In this document: piece by piece, positions 35,679 to 47,566 of the stretch
Numbering within the stretch: the first letter of the stretch is position 1
Layout of the letters: every line of letters starts with the position of its first letter
Assembly: GCA_030271035.1 (NCBI GenBank)
Contig: JAMBUN010000324.1
Location: forward strand, 1-64,000
Length of the DNA stretch: 64,000 nt
Origin: Microascus cirrosus
Lineage: Eukaryota; Ascomycota; Sordariomycetes; Microascales; Microascaceae
Direction of reading: 5' to 3'
Made by a program: the position numbers and the translations under genes
The notes under the pieces: model-generated
Told to the model about the DNA's origin: nothing
The model's database searches: none
The model's input: only the letters and a program-made list of their open reading frames with translations

Positions 35679-38165
35679 TTAGGCCATACCCTTGAACACA
35701 AGCTTGAACGATAAGGTCGCCTCAAAGCTCATCTCAACATCATAACTAACCTTGTACCAGTTCCCGTTCCCCGAATTCATCATCTCAAATTCCGAAGCTG
35801 GGATCCCCGAAAGATCTGATCTGAGCGTGGCGACCTTCCTACAGTCTTTTGCCTGTCAGCAGCAGGCCGTATCAACCCTTGAGACCGAGCGTACCTGCAG
35901 TGTTGAACAACGGCGACGTTTCACACCCAGTGTATATGATTAAATTATCCACGAACACCATGTTACTCAGATTTGTGACTGCTCGATAGAAGCTGAACCG
36001 GACAACTTTCTTCGACGTGAACCTGTCGCCCTAAACCCGGATAAGCTATGGGCCAGAGGTCAGTAGGCGCTGGAGGAATACTTACCTTTTTCACATACCA
36101 CCGCATGACTTCGCTGCAGAAATGTTTCTGCTCGATGGGGCACCATATTCTTCCTTCCGCGTCAGCACTTCCGAGCCAGTTTTGCGTTGGAGGGCATATG
36201 GGCCGCACTTGTTCGCTTCCGCGGTCCTCCGCTTGTCCGCTGCTTCATGAACGCTCGGATTCCATGGCTCTCTATATATGACGCCATAGTCATGGCGTAT
36301 AATGCGCGTTTCGACGATATCGCCCTGGATAGCGCGCAACATGGCTCCTCGCGTGACAGCAGACCACCTGCAAGTTACGGAGTTCAGAATTGAGATCTGC
36401 CTCGGTACAGAACACAAGGAAAACTTACGCGTTCACAGGCTGAATGACAGTGAGCTCCGAAATGTCGTCGTCATCATTGAAGTGGTTGTTGATCTCCTTG
36501 CGCAGGTACTCGCTGCTCCCAAACCCGCCGACGAGAAGGAGTGCGGATACTTGGACGTTGCCGAGGCTTTCCTCTACGCGGTCCAATTGGCCGTTAATAA
36601 GTTCAATAATCATCCCGATGACGGGGTCGAACACGCCCTTTAGTTGCTCGGTGGTCAGGGTCCAACGGCCACCTTCAATGCCCAGGTCTGGGTCGTCTCC
36701 AAAGCTCTCGGGGACTGCCGACTGTCAGGAGCCTATTCTCCAGGAAGAGAACGAATACTCACCGCGGACTGTATATTCCGCATCCTCTCTATCGTCGAGG
36801 CCAAAGTTGGGTTTGATCTGTCAAAGGCTTAGCGGTCGTTGGCTTCCTCCCTGCCATCTAGAGTCTTACCTCTTCATCGAAGGCCCGCTGTATCTATCTA
36901 CATGTCAGGATCAATGTCTGCTCCATGACGAACTCAGTGGTTCTCACCCCGTCCATGACTTCCACCGACTGGGACCTGGAGAGTTTTCCCAGGTAAGAGC
37001 CGAGCCGTTTCCGCACAAGCTCTTCGAACCTGCGATTCAGGTAGACCGAGCCGCAGAGCCCGCCGCTGCCGACCGTTACTTCATCAACTCGGAGAAGGGG
37101 TGACGTCTCAAAGACTCTGTAGGTCGTGAGGTCCTGTTACATGTCAGCGCCCTGATACCCGTTCCTAGGGCCTGAACATGCGTACCACGGTACCTCCACC
37201 CGCATCGCACGTTATGAAGATATCACCCTCGTTGACGGAGAAATCGGGCAGCTCCTCCGCGTTAGCGCGATAACTATATGGCGCGGCCGACGACGAACCT
37301 GGTGGAAGGTGTACACGGCTGCCGCCTCCGGCTCGGTGATGACCCTGATCTGGTGTAGCTCACCGAACCCGGCCCGGTGCACACACTGGAGGGTGTCCGA
37401 CTTGGCCTTGTCCGACCAAACGGCGGGGACCGTGAAGATCGTTTCCATGCGCGTGCTCTCCACGAAGTCTAATCCTGCTATCAGTTACTCGATTCGTCGA
37501 AATTCCCTAAGAGGAATGTACCCTTTCCCCACTCTGACTCCATCCGATCCAAGGCGACTGCACGGATAGACGCGAGGAGTTTGCTTATGCCGTCAGTGAC
37601 CTTACGATTCGGCGGGAGCTTCCCCGGCCTCGTGGAAAACGTGGCAAGGGTCTCAGCGGCGGTTATCTGCTCCGGATCGAGATAGCTTGTCTTGTCAGCC
37701 TGTCGGGACCACCGGGCGACGTATGGGGCTGAGGCTGCGCTTACAGTTTAGAGTAGCAGATCCTGTCCGGGTCTTCGTCCAGCTGAAACCCCCACTTGAA
37801 ACCGCCCGGAGCCGTTTTGTCAAATTTAAAGACCCTAAATACCTCCTTCAGGCGCCTGGTCTCCGCCGGGCCTCTGGGGTAAAGGGGACTTACGATGGCA
37901 CTTTCGGCGAGCTCTGGCTTCCCATTCCCGGCCAGTAGTCTTCAATGAGCTCTACCGAAACATCCCTGGGCTTTATAAAGTGCGTCAGTGGACCTTAATT
38001 TACCGCTCGCCGGAATTCACGGAGAACGAACATCCTGGCCCTTTTCGACGTAGGCATACGCGACCCCGGAGTAGGTCGTGCCAAAGTCCACAGCAACCTG
38101 GAATCGAGTCAGCAACGAGTTGCCCTGTGGCCCTTATTACTAACAATAATTTTGCCTTCTTCCAT
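35679..38165 (-). CDS. HSPA12-like Hsp70 family ATPase
   Basis: Fifteen exons (38145-38165, 38021-38097, 37894-37965, 37745-37834, 37522-37685, 37299-37474, 37186-37254, 36948-37133, 36870-36887, 36763-36817, 36429-36714, 36209-36367, 36086-36149, 35895-36030, 35679-35845) close exactly on 580 codons, 579 aa. The ATP-binding motifs of the actin/Hsp70 fold are all intact: phosphate 1 VAVDFGTTYSGVAYAY (from residue 8), phosphate 2 CDAGGGTVDL (~216) and adenosine motif LLLVGGFGSSEYL (~368). TVPAVWSDKAK and ITEPEAAAVYTF are hallmark segments of the fungal HSPA12-like group. There is no canonical peptide-binding domain; the C-terminus is a short beta-rich tail (VRFSFYRAV...), as usual in that group. 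Its start codon is 505 bp from that of the divergent pseudo-Hsp70/ankyrin gene, with which it shares intron positions. The client is unknown. The micro-exon of 18 nt is the least certain. Confidence 0.87.
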
Positions 38166-38670
38166 GGCGGGCTGGGACGGTGGCGGTTGGCTCTTGCGGC
38201 GAAGTTTATGGCGAAGGCAATATGCTAGGGGGAGGCACAAAGATAGGCGGGCGCGAGGGAAGGTGAAGGGCGGGATGCGGCAAGTTATGGCAGAGATGTT
38301 TTCGAGGTCCGGTGCGGGGTGCTTTACTACTACGCAAGGGGGCAGCCACTTCCCTGAGGCAGATTATTATGGCGGAGATGCATTCGGTACTTAATGTGTA
38401 CATACTCCTTGCGTAGCTCTACCCTGTCTCAGCCCTGGAAGTTCCGTGATTGGCGCCCTGGGAGGGAACTCAGAGGGAAGGCTCGCTCGGCTCAGCTAGG
38501 GTGCGATGTGGTAGAGGAAGGGATCGGCATGGCTGTGCAGAATCTGGACGCCTTATGTTACATTAACTGTCGACTTTTCAAAAACACAGCTGTCGACCTT
38601 TTCAAGAGCGTAGCTGTCGACTTTTTAGATAGCATTATCTCTCGTTAAGTTTCGCGTCTGGCTGTTCCCA
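38166..38670. promoter_or_regulatory. Bidirectional promoter of the Hsp70-like and pseudo-Hsp70/ankyrin genes
   Basis: 505 bp between two divergent start codons. It includes three spaced copies of CTGTCGAC close to the rightward gene. Such a shared region would let both proteins be made together. I saw no clear heat-shock element (three alternating GAA/TTC units). Confidence 0.6.
38567..38621. repeat. Three CTGTCGAC repeats at 23-24 bp spacing
   Basis: CTGTCGAC occurs at 38567-38574, 38590-38597 and 38614-38621, each followed by a run of T (CTTTTC, CTTTTC, TTTTTA). The spacing is about two helical turns. The last copy ends 50 bp before the ATG at 38671. Even spacing on one DNA face suggests an operator, but a decayed short tandem repeat would look the same. 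Confidence 0.55.
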
Positions 38671-41600
38671 ATGGCCACCGACGAGTTTCTGGTGAGACAA
38701 CGGTCACAGGTCCCTTGTTACTCCATCTGTGACTACCAAGACGCACTCACATTAACGCCTTAGATCGGCATCGGCCTGGGCAACCGCACCGCTTCCGCGA
38801 CCTATCTGCTGCCAGGAAAGGTAACGAAAGGCCTCTGCTAGCTCTTCGGAGCATTCCTAACCGGGCCCCAGAACGTCGACGCAACTTTGGTAGACGGTTA
38901 TCCTGGAGCTGAAAATTTCAGGACCAGCGTTGTGCCGTTGTACGTCTCTGCTTTCTCAATATCCATGCCGTCGTCTAACCTCGATGCAGCCAATTGCAAT
39001 ACGATGCGGATAGAGAAGTGACCGTGGCCTGGGGCCACTGCTCCGGATCGAAAATAGCCGTGGAAGAGAACATTCTTCTGTAAAGCAACACGTCATGTCT
39101 GTGTTTCCTGGCTCTGGCTAAGTGGCATGTAGGAGAACTGGTAAAGATGCCTTTCATCTGAAGTCTGATGGTGACGTGATGGAGATGTTGTCTCGGAGAT
39201 ATGGCGAAAGGACGATGCGAATCAGCCCGGTTCACGACCCTATTTTGTCGCTGAGAGGCTTCTTGGACAGCCTCATGGCTCATATCAAGAGCCGGGCCGA
39301 GATCAAGTTCGGTAGGAAACTCAAACTCCAGGCCGGAGAGTTTCTCATCGCTGACTCCACGGCCAGGGAAAATGAAAGGCGTGAGATTCAAGGTCGCTAT
39401 ATCGGTGCCTCCGTGGTGGTATGGCCTTGTACAGGCCTCGGAATTGAGCCTTTTAAGCCTCGAACCGGAGCCACGGCCTGAAGTGCATCTGCTTCCTGAG
39501 CCCATTTCCTGCTTGACGTATTTTTTGAGCAGGAATAAGAAGCATCATCTGATTACTGGCGGGTTGGTGTGTCATTGCAGCATGGACGAGAGTTTTACCG
39601 TACGTGATTCCGCACCCAAGCGTCCTTTACCCGAATTCGAGCTACCAGGTTTAACACGTCGGACTCTATAGACCATCACACAAGTCCTGGTATCGGAAGA
39701 CAGCCCTTCCCTCAGTGCACGTCTTCAGGGGGTGGAGATTCAGAACTTTAGCGTGACTGACGTTGCAAACGCTGCCTGTGAGCTAATTGAAGAGCGTATA
39801 GAGAGAAGTCTTGGTACCATAAATGATAACGACGTTGCTGAGTTCCACAACAAACTCCAAGGTGTAGGAATAGTCTCAGACCCAACCCCTTTATCTTATT
39901 GTACTGACCTATATTCTAGGTTGCCCAACACTTCGTAGAGGTAGGGAATGGTCTGACTCATATCTAGAAGGGCCAATAACCGACGAGTTCTCCCTAGTTC
40001 TTGCCCCGATTCGACGGCACCAAGGACTATACTGTGCGATGTAAGCAGCCGTGGCAATTAGGAGAATCCGAAGTTGTTGATACTCACACACTAGACTAGT
40101 ACCATGGAAATTCCCTGACCATCCGGAATCGCATATTCGAAACAATCAGATTGCCATTGACGCCTCAAGCCTGCGTGAGCGAATCTTCAAGACGCTCCTA
40201 GCCCCCATCAGCAAGTCCCTTACCCGGGTGGCCCGAGGAGAAAATTCAAAGCTCTACGTCCTCTGCAGCGGGGTGCTAAGCACATGTCCTTATGTTCCCT
40301 TGTGCTTGAACCAGTTACTCTCGGAACAAAGCTGCGGCGAAGAGATCGAGGTTTTGAAGGCTGTTAATGGGTAATAGCAAATTCCTGGCTAGCATATACG
40401 GAGCCACATGCTAACTGTTGCTAGTCGAACAAGTGCGTCTTCCGGCGCGGCCGTATTCTTGGATAAAAATAGACGGCAGAGTCAAGTCGGGACCATCGAG
40501 CCGCTCCTTGACGAGGCGCAGGTCATTGTGAACCAAGACTCCAGATCTAGAGCAGCTGTCCTAGCACAACGCCTGTCCGAAATTTCCGAAATTTCTAGCG
40601 CCTTGCCGAACGTGGGTGAGAAGATGGCCGGGAGTGGCTCGACCCGCAATAAGGTCCTGCTGCTCGAGAGAAGGGCCAAGATCCTCCTACATGAACATCT
40701 GGAGCGATTCGTATTCTCGCCCTCACAGTCAGACCTATTTGCATCCATCCATTCCTTGCATATCCTCCTCGGGACGCGGACCGCGTCGACCGACCTGCGG
40801 AGGCAATTTGACGAAGTTGTCAGAGAAAAGCACGGCTTGGACATCGCACAGAATCCGGATTTAATATTTTGGTTCTGTAAAGTTGGCGCCAGCTCCCGCG
40901 TGCTCGATTTCCTTCTCGATACTGGGTCATCGCTGAATACTGCGGCATCGTTCGACTCCAATGTGCGCGTCTACCCAATTCATGTCGCCACCAAGTATGG
41001 CCAGTTGGCAGTCCTGGGCTGGCTCCTAAAAAATGGAGCATACATTGGGGCCAAAACGAACGATGGCTCGACCTGTCTTCACGTCGCTATTCGAAGTCGA
41101 GCAGAACTGTCCACAGCCGAGTCGCGATTAATAGTGGGATTCCTTGTCAAGAAGCTCTGCCGGGCGGCTCCCTTGCGGGAAGAAAATCAACTGAACATCC
41201 AAGATGATAGCGGTTCTACTGCGCTCGACCTTGCCGTGGACACAGGCCTTGGCGACGTGGCTGAAATACTCCGCGGTGTCGGAGCGGAGCACAACTCTAG
41301 GGCGAGATTTCGTCGGGCGAATATCATGGGAGCGATCGAGGCCGATGACGGGCCGGCTCTTCTGAAACTTCTGGAAACTCCTCTCGACGGAGACCGGTAT
41401 CTTGGCCTTCCCGATCGGACCAGTCTCCTCCACTTGGCGGCGATGAATCAGAGCTACCATTCCGCCGAGGTGTTGTTGGGGCAGGAAAATGTATCACGGA
41501 TCACCGAAATTAATGCACGATGCTCCGGTGGATGGACCGCCCTCCACCTTGCGGTGGAGGTGGGGCATCTGGCAATGACAGCCCTCCTCATTCAGAATGG

Positions 41601-44600
41601 CGCTGACACAGAGGCTTCAAGCGACGAGGGCCACGGCTGGGCCAAGCTCAACAAGGACCTTCCGTTCGGAAGCCAGGGTTCAATGTCGTTTATGAGATCC
41701 AAGTGTCCAACAGGATTCAGGAGCGGTCATTGGAGGCCCCTCCATATAGCGGCCGTCTCTGGAAACAAGCCTATCGTCACGCTTCTTCTTGAAAGTGGAG
41801 CTAGGCCCCAGTCGAAGGATTTTGAAGGACTCACGGCGGTTCAGCGCGCCGTCACGAGTGGCCATGAACAAGTTGTGGAGACCATCCTGGACCATGAGGC
41901 GAAAGCACCTACTGCGACCATTCAAGATATTCAAACGCGGTTCCAGTCCATGTCAATGGAGACGGCAACGGCGGAATCAGATACAAAGACAAACGCCGAT
42001 ACGGTTTCCCGGGATAGCCTTGAACAGCATCAGTCTTTCATAGAGGGGAGGAACGCTCTTCACGACGCTGCCGAGGCAGGGTCTTTAACCATGGTGGAGA
42101 TGCTCCTCCAGCACGGATACAACCCGAACTGTCAAGAACCAACCAGGGGCTGGAGTCCCCTCACATACGCCGTAGTAAAAGGCGACACATCTCTCACATC
42201 GCTTCTCTTGAGCCATCGAGCGGACCCCGGACTCATCCACTCGGATGGTAGCGGCCTGCTTCATCTTGCCGCTGTAGGGAAATCGCCTCTCGTTGTCCGG
42301 ATTCTTCTTCCCCTGTGCCCTGTCACGACAAGGGACAATCGAGGGCAAACGTCCCTGCATTACGCTTCTCGTCGGGGATTTTCTCCAGCTGCGAGAATTC
42401 TGCTACAGGGCGGTGCCGAAATCGACGCGCGAGACTCAGCAGGCCAGACTCCCCTATTTGTAGCCGTGACGAACGCCAATCTGCCCGTTTCTCTGCTTCT
42501 CCTTGATTATGGCGCGAAAACTGACATTGGGGATGGCTTGGGGCGGACCCTCCTACACGCAGCGGCGTCTAGTGGGAGCCTATCGGCACTAGATCTGGTC
42601 GTTTCTCGACAGCAGCTCCCTTGTCTACCACTTGATGTCGCCGACGCACACGGGAACACGCCCCTCAGCATTGCGGCAGAGGCTGGTCATGCGAATATGA
42701 CCCGGGCACTCCTGCAGCTCCATCGGCCGCGGAACCTGTGGCGCCCGATCCTCGGCGTCCTCTTCGCAGCCGTTGCCGCCGGAAACGTTCAGGTTCTAGA
42801 TGTAATCCTAAGCCACGACAAGATATTCGTCAATGCCTTCGGCGGGGACACGCGGACGGCCCAGATTGTCAGCGTCAACGGCGTGAGCACGCTCTCGAAG
42901 GCCTCGTGGACGTTACTGCATGTCGCGGCTTGGATCGGGCAGCAATCCACTGTCGAGTTCCTTCTCGGACGTAATGCGTCGGTCAATATCGAAGCCGAAT
43001 TCTCCCTGACACCGCTGGGTCTCGTCACGGTTATCCCCCCTGGTCAGATACTGCCACAGCACCTGAGGATTGCGGAACTGCTATTAGGCCGAGGAGGCGA
43101 CATCTCAAGAGGAGGTTTTGGAAATACACCGTTGCAATTGGCTGCACTGTCCCGGAGCCACGACATGGTGTCACTCCTTCTCTCGCACGGCGCACCAGTT
43201 AGCCTCGTGAACTGGGAGGGTCAGTCAGCTCTCGACTTCGCGTTGCAGGGCGGCAACTGCTTGGTAGCGTCAAAGCTAATCGAGTACGGAGCCGACGTAA
43301 AGAGGCTAGTCAAGGGTCTTCCTATCCTCCACAGAGCCGTGCTCAGGGGCCCTCTCGACATGGTGAAAGTGCTTGTCTCGGCAGGCGTCGATGTCAATTT
43401 CGTAGCTCCCGACGGGACCACGGCCCTACTGGCCGCATCGTTGGCAGGCCGAACCGATACTGTTCGGTATTTACTGGCGAACGGATCTGACCTTGACCGG
43501 AGGACTAGTACCGAGAGGCTGTCGGCTCTCGACGCCGCTGCAACTAACGGTCATCTCGAGACAGTCAAAGAGATATTGGGCCACATTGAGTCCCACAAAT
43601 CCGCACACCCTGACTGGACTTACGCCTGGGTGGCTGCTGCGAAAAGCGCTCTATTGCAGCCCAAGATCTGCGAGTACATCTACGAGAGAACTAACTGCCA
43701 ACGGGACCATGGTGCTGGAATACTGCACTGGGCTGTTTCGAAGGACTACATGGCCCTCTTAGAGTTCCTGGTTGGTCGCGGTGTAGATCTGAAGACACCC
43801 AACTCAGACGGGTGGAGCGCCCTCCACGGCGCAGCGATGGCGGGTAACATCTCCATTGCGCGTGCCATCCTCAACACCGGCTTTGACGTGAATTATGCGG
43901 GTCATGCATCGCGCACTGCTCTCCACCTGGCTGTCGCCGCCGACCAGCCGGGCGCCGTGGCATTCCTGCTCGCCAACGGCGCTGACCCTAATTTGCGCGA
44001 CGAGAACTCACAGCTTCCCGTCCACATCGCAGTCGACTACGGTGCGATCGCGGCACTCCGCGCGCTATCTCTTACGGCTAAAGATTTCACCATGCGTGAT
44101 TTCGACGGCAAGACACTGGTCGAGTTGGCCTGCGCGTCTGGGGAAAGTGCATTGCTCACGGCCCTGCTGGCGATAGAACGAACCCTGGGTCCTGGCCACC
44201 AGTGCTCTCTACAGCAAGCGGTCAACGCCGGTGATACGCTGCTAATTCGGAAGCTACTAGACCACGGGGCAGATGTGGAGGCCAGAGATTCCGAGGGTCA
44301 CTCGCTGCTCCGCCATGCTGTGAAGAAGCGGAACCGAGAGGTGGCATCTATCCTTGTTGAAAGAGGCGCCGAGCTTGAGTCTAAGTGCAAGCTGGGAATC
44401 ACACCTCTATGTTGGGCGGCCAAGCACAACGACTTAGAAATGGCAAGGCTCCTCATAAAGCATGGGGCTGACGTTAACTCGAGACAAAACAAGAGCGAAG
44501 GGCCGATGCTCGTGGCCGTGGCCGACCGAGGGCACTTCGACATGGTCGAGCTTCTGATCAACGCGGGCTGCGACATCCGGTGCCAAGCGTCCAACGGCAA

Positions 44601-45856
44601 CACTGCTTTGCACGGGGCTATTCGGAAAGGCCACACGGCAGTCGCCATCAGACTCGTCCAGGCCGGGTTTCCCGTGGATCATGTCGGGAACGGGGGCGAG
44701 TCTCTCTTGTTCTACGCCTATCGCGTCCGCCAGCACAGTACCGCCGCGACGCTAGTCGACCTCGGAGCAGATGTATCCCGGCTAACAGATAAGGGAATCG
44801 CTCCGCTTCACAAGGTAGCTCAGCAGGACCACGCCGAGGCCGTGGATCTGCTGTTGGACCACGGGGCCGACATCAACTGCCTTGACTCTATGGGCCGGAC
44901 GCCTATCATGCTGGCTGCGTTGAAAGGTGCTCAATCGGCCTTCCGCAGGCTCAGAGACCGCGGTGCCGAGGTGAACGCCGTCAGCCAAAAATCCGGCATG
45001 ACGGCCCTCCACTTCGCCGCGCATGGGGGCTGCGTCGGAGTTGCGGAGATCCTTGTCTCCGACGGGTTCGACCTCAATACCCAGGAGATCAAAACCGGAT
45101 ACACTCCTCTCCTACGTGCCGCTAAGACCGGAAGCTTGGATTTCATTCGATATCTCGCCAAGGAGGATGCTGACCTCGAAGCCACGTCGAAGACGGGCGC
45201 GGATGCCGTCCTAGTTGCCTGCGAATTTGGGCAGGTCGAAGCTGTGAGGCTCCTCATTCAACTTGGCCTAGGCTGCGACCAGACCCGAAATTCTGGACAT
45301 ACACCACTCATGATAGCCGCTCAGAATGAGAATTTCGAAATGATAACCATGCTGGTCAAGCATGGTGCGCGTATAGATATTGTCGCTGGGACCGGCTGGG
45401 GTCCGCTGCACACTGCCGTTTCCAAGAATCGAGTCGACATCATCCAGTTCCTATTACAGCATGGTAAGCACGCACGCCTTACAGCCCAGCCGATGCGAGT
45501 GGGGTCACCCGAGGAGACTAACATTATATTCAAAAGGGGCAAACCCCAACCTTATTGGTGGCGGCAACAGGACTCCTCTGCATGTGGCGGCAGAAAATGG
45601 ACACTGGCTTGTAGCTGAAGCCCTGTTGGAACATAGTCCACACACCGATGTCGATGCTTACGACAATGAATCTGAGACTCCAATGATAATCGCTGCGAGA
45701 AAAGGTTACACTAAGTTCATTTGCCGTCTGATTAACCATCGTGCGCATCTGGCCGTGCCGTCTCTCCAGTGGGACATCGCAGCCGCGAAAGCCGCCGAGA
45801 ACAACCATCTTGAAACAGTTGACTTCTTCATTCAACGACGGGAGGCTATGACTTGA
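38671..45856 (+). CDS. Degenerate Hsp70-like domain fused to a giant ankyrin array
   Basis: Eleven exons (38671-38691, 38764-38820, 38872-38939, 38990-39079, 39133-39311, 39367-39603, 39685-39861, 39920-40040, 40095-40370, 40425-45463, 45537-45856) close on 2195 codons, 2194 aa. Residues 1-~430 align segment by segment with the neighbouring Hsp70: IGIGLGNRTASATYL for phosphate 1 (Asp lost), VAISVPPWWYGL for TVPAVWSDKA, LPEPISCLTYF for ITEPEAAAVYTF, CSMDESFTV for CDAGGGTV (Gly triplet lost) and LCSGVLSTCPYV for the adenosine motif. The ATP site is therefore probably dead. A helical stretch (~430-590) leads to roughly 40 ankyrin repeats (~590-2190). One exon-6 donor is ambiguous (39604 or 39649, both in phase). 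The first exon (21 nt), the fourth (90 nt) and the intron at VN-A/G (phase 2) match the Hsp70 gene. Function is unknown; the ankyrin array is probably a protein-recognition surface. Confidence 0.88.
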
Positions 45857-46929
45857 CGAGAGTAGACAATACAGCAGATATCTTAGTCGGCGAGATCCGC
45901 ACGTCGAAGCTCAACCGCGAATACACATGGAAGTGGACGGAGGCAGGGCTATTTAGAGGAGGAGCGACGAGGCTAGTGATAATGACTACAATTCTAACCC
46001 AACGAGTCTTGTCCAAGTGTCCTCATTTACCAGCGGACTATTTCTGCTTGATTGACTCCTTCGTGTGCATTAACCATGTTAAAGTTTATCGGGAAGGTGG
46101 CTACGCCCATTGGTAATGCCTAGGAAAATTTACGACCTGTTGACATATGGTTCACAGTGTAGGGGGGATCATACAGTATCATAAGGGTGAAACCTGAGCG
46201 ATATTGAGGGCTTGTAGATCCTGAAAACTGCGGATATTATCAGCTTCCTAGTCAGCGTTCTAATGATTGTGAGTAGCAGTCCTCAAGGTTTCATCTTTCG
46301 GGCTAATGTCACTCTTCTATCCAGGGGTTCAGATACAGGAACGATTACAACGGGGTAGTACGACACTGCAAAATACGGAGCACCCCAGTCCAAACAGCTC
46401 GAAGCAGTATACGATATCCTTTACCGTCATCTTGTTCGGACGAGGAGGAATTGTAATTTACTTAGAAACAGCCGCTAATTCATCATACTAGGGACTGCCG
46501 ACTGAATTGCCTTCGCATCCTCGTAGCTGGTACCGGGGCAGTAAATAAAGGTCAGGTACGATAGTAGGTTAATGTAACCGATATAGCCGCAATATCGCCT
46601 ATCGTCTATAAGAGAACTTTCGGCTAGCAAGTATACCAGCGATTGCAGCTCGAATAAACCGAGCCCCATTTTTTTACCTGGAAGAGATGACAACTCTTAA
46701 ATAGAGATAATGTACACTGACCTAGCTTCTCGAGCCCGATATTTAACATGTCAGGCACTTTTAACAATACTTTTATGCCGATTCTTTTCTACTAAATGGC
46801 GTCTGGAAAATCCACCGCGAGAATCTGGCAACCCAATGTAATGCAGCTACTCTGGATATATTAGCCCTTGTCAACCCTTGACCAGTAATTACCCCGTAAA
46901 GTTGCAGTGGCGATCAAGCAGCAAAGGCG
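45857..46929. other. Intergenic, no gene recognised
   Basis: Begins with the 3' flank of the ankyrin gene, then AT-rich sequence. A 72-codon minus-strand frame at 46475-46693 shows no family. Confidence 0.4.
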
Positions 46930-47566
46930 ATGTTTTCATTTGCACGAGTACCAGTCGCAGCAGCTCCTCAAAGACGCAAGTCTCTCCTATGCCGGGCCTC
47001 CATGAAATTGGTTATTAACTCACCGAGACAGTTTGGCATCCCAGTGACCCACGGACAAGTAGCTCAGCCTCCTGCCGAGGTATGCGAGACCGCGCGTTGA
47101 TTTGGTACGTTGAGCTTGACGCGGCCCTCCGTCAGTGCTAAGTTGCGTTCTCCGCAGGCGGAAAATGTGTCATCAAATCTCAGGTCCTGAAAGGTGGCCG
47201 CAGTAAAGGGACCTTTGATAACGGTTTGAATGGTGGTATTCAGATGGCCGAGACCGCGTCCGCAGGTGAGCTCCTGGCGTCGAAGGTGCTAGGCTATCGC
47301 CTCAAGACCAAGCAAGCCTCTGGAGATGGCATCCCTGTGGAAAAGGTATACGTTGCCGAAGCTATCCAGTACAATGAGAATGGTACCTCGCGTTGACGCT
47401 CGACCGAGAAAGCTACACTCCGGTTGTCCTCATTTCCAGAAAGGGAGGGGTCAATATCGAAGACAATTTCAAGAACCACCCGGGCACTCTTCACAGTTTC
47501 AACTTCAGCCCTACGGATGGCATCACACAGGACCTGGTATTGCGCATCACATGGATTCCCAAGTAA
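46930..47566 (+). pseudogene. Succinyl-CoA ligase beta subunit (mitochondrial), truncated relic
   Basis: The living gene encodes the ATP-grasp beta subunit of the citric-acid-cycle enzyme. The relic has a start and a mitochondrial-type leader (MFSFARVPVAAAPQRRKSLL), then FGIPVTHGQVAQPPAEV. The segment before FGIPV normally carrying the EYxSxxLL helix is missing. A TGA follows ETAR. A likely intron (GTACGT..CGCAG) leads to GGKCVIKSQVLKGGRSKGTF, KTKQASGDGIPVEKVYVAEA and IQYNE. Then one base is lost, and the reading continues in another frame as WYLALTLDRESYTPVVLIS and GGVNIEDNFKNHP, ending after DLVLRIT. The C-terminal CoA-ligase domain is absent. With a stop, a frameshift and truncation it cannot make the enzyme. 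The functional copy must be elsewhere in the genome. Confidence 0.87.

Noticed and set aside
36425..38403. Several plus-strand frames over the Hsp70-like gene (for example 36444-37103)
   Set aside because: They are the antisense of Hsp70 exons whose phases close on an intact 579 aa protein.
38166..38670. Heat-shock element in the Hsp70 bidirectional promoter
   Set aside because: GGAAGTTCC occurs near 38440, but its spacing between GAA and TTC is one base instead of two and there is no third unit.
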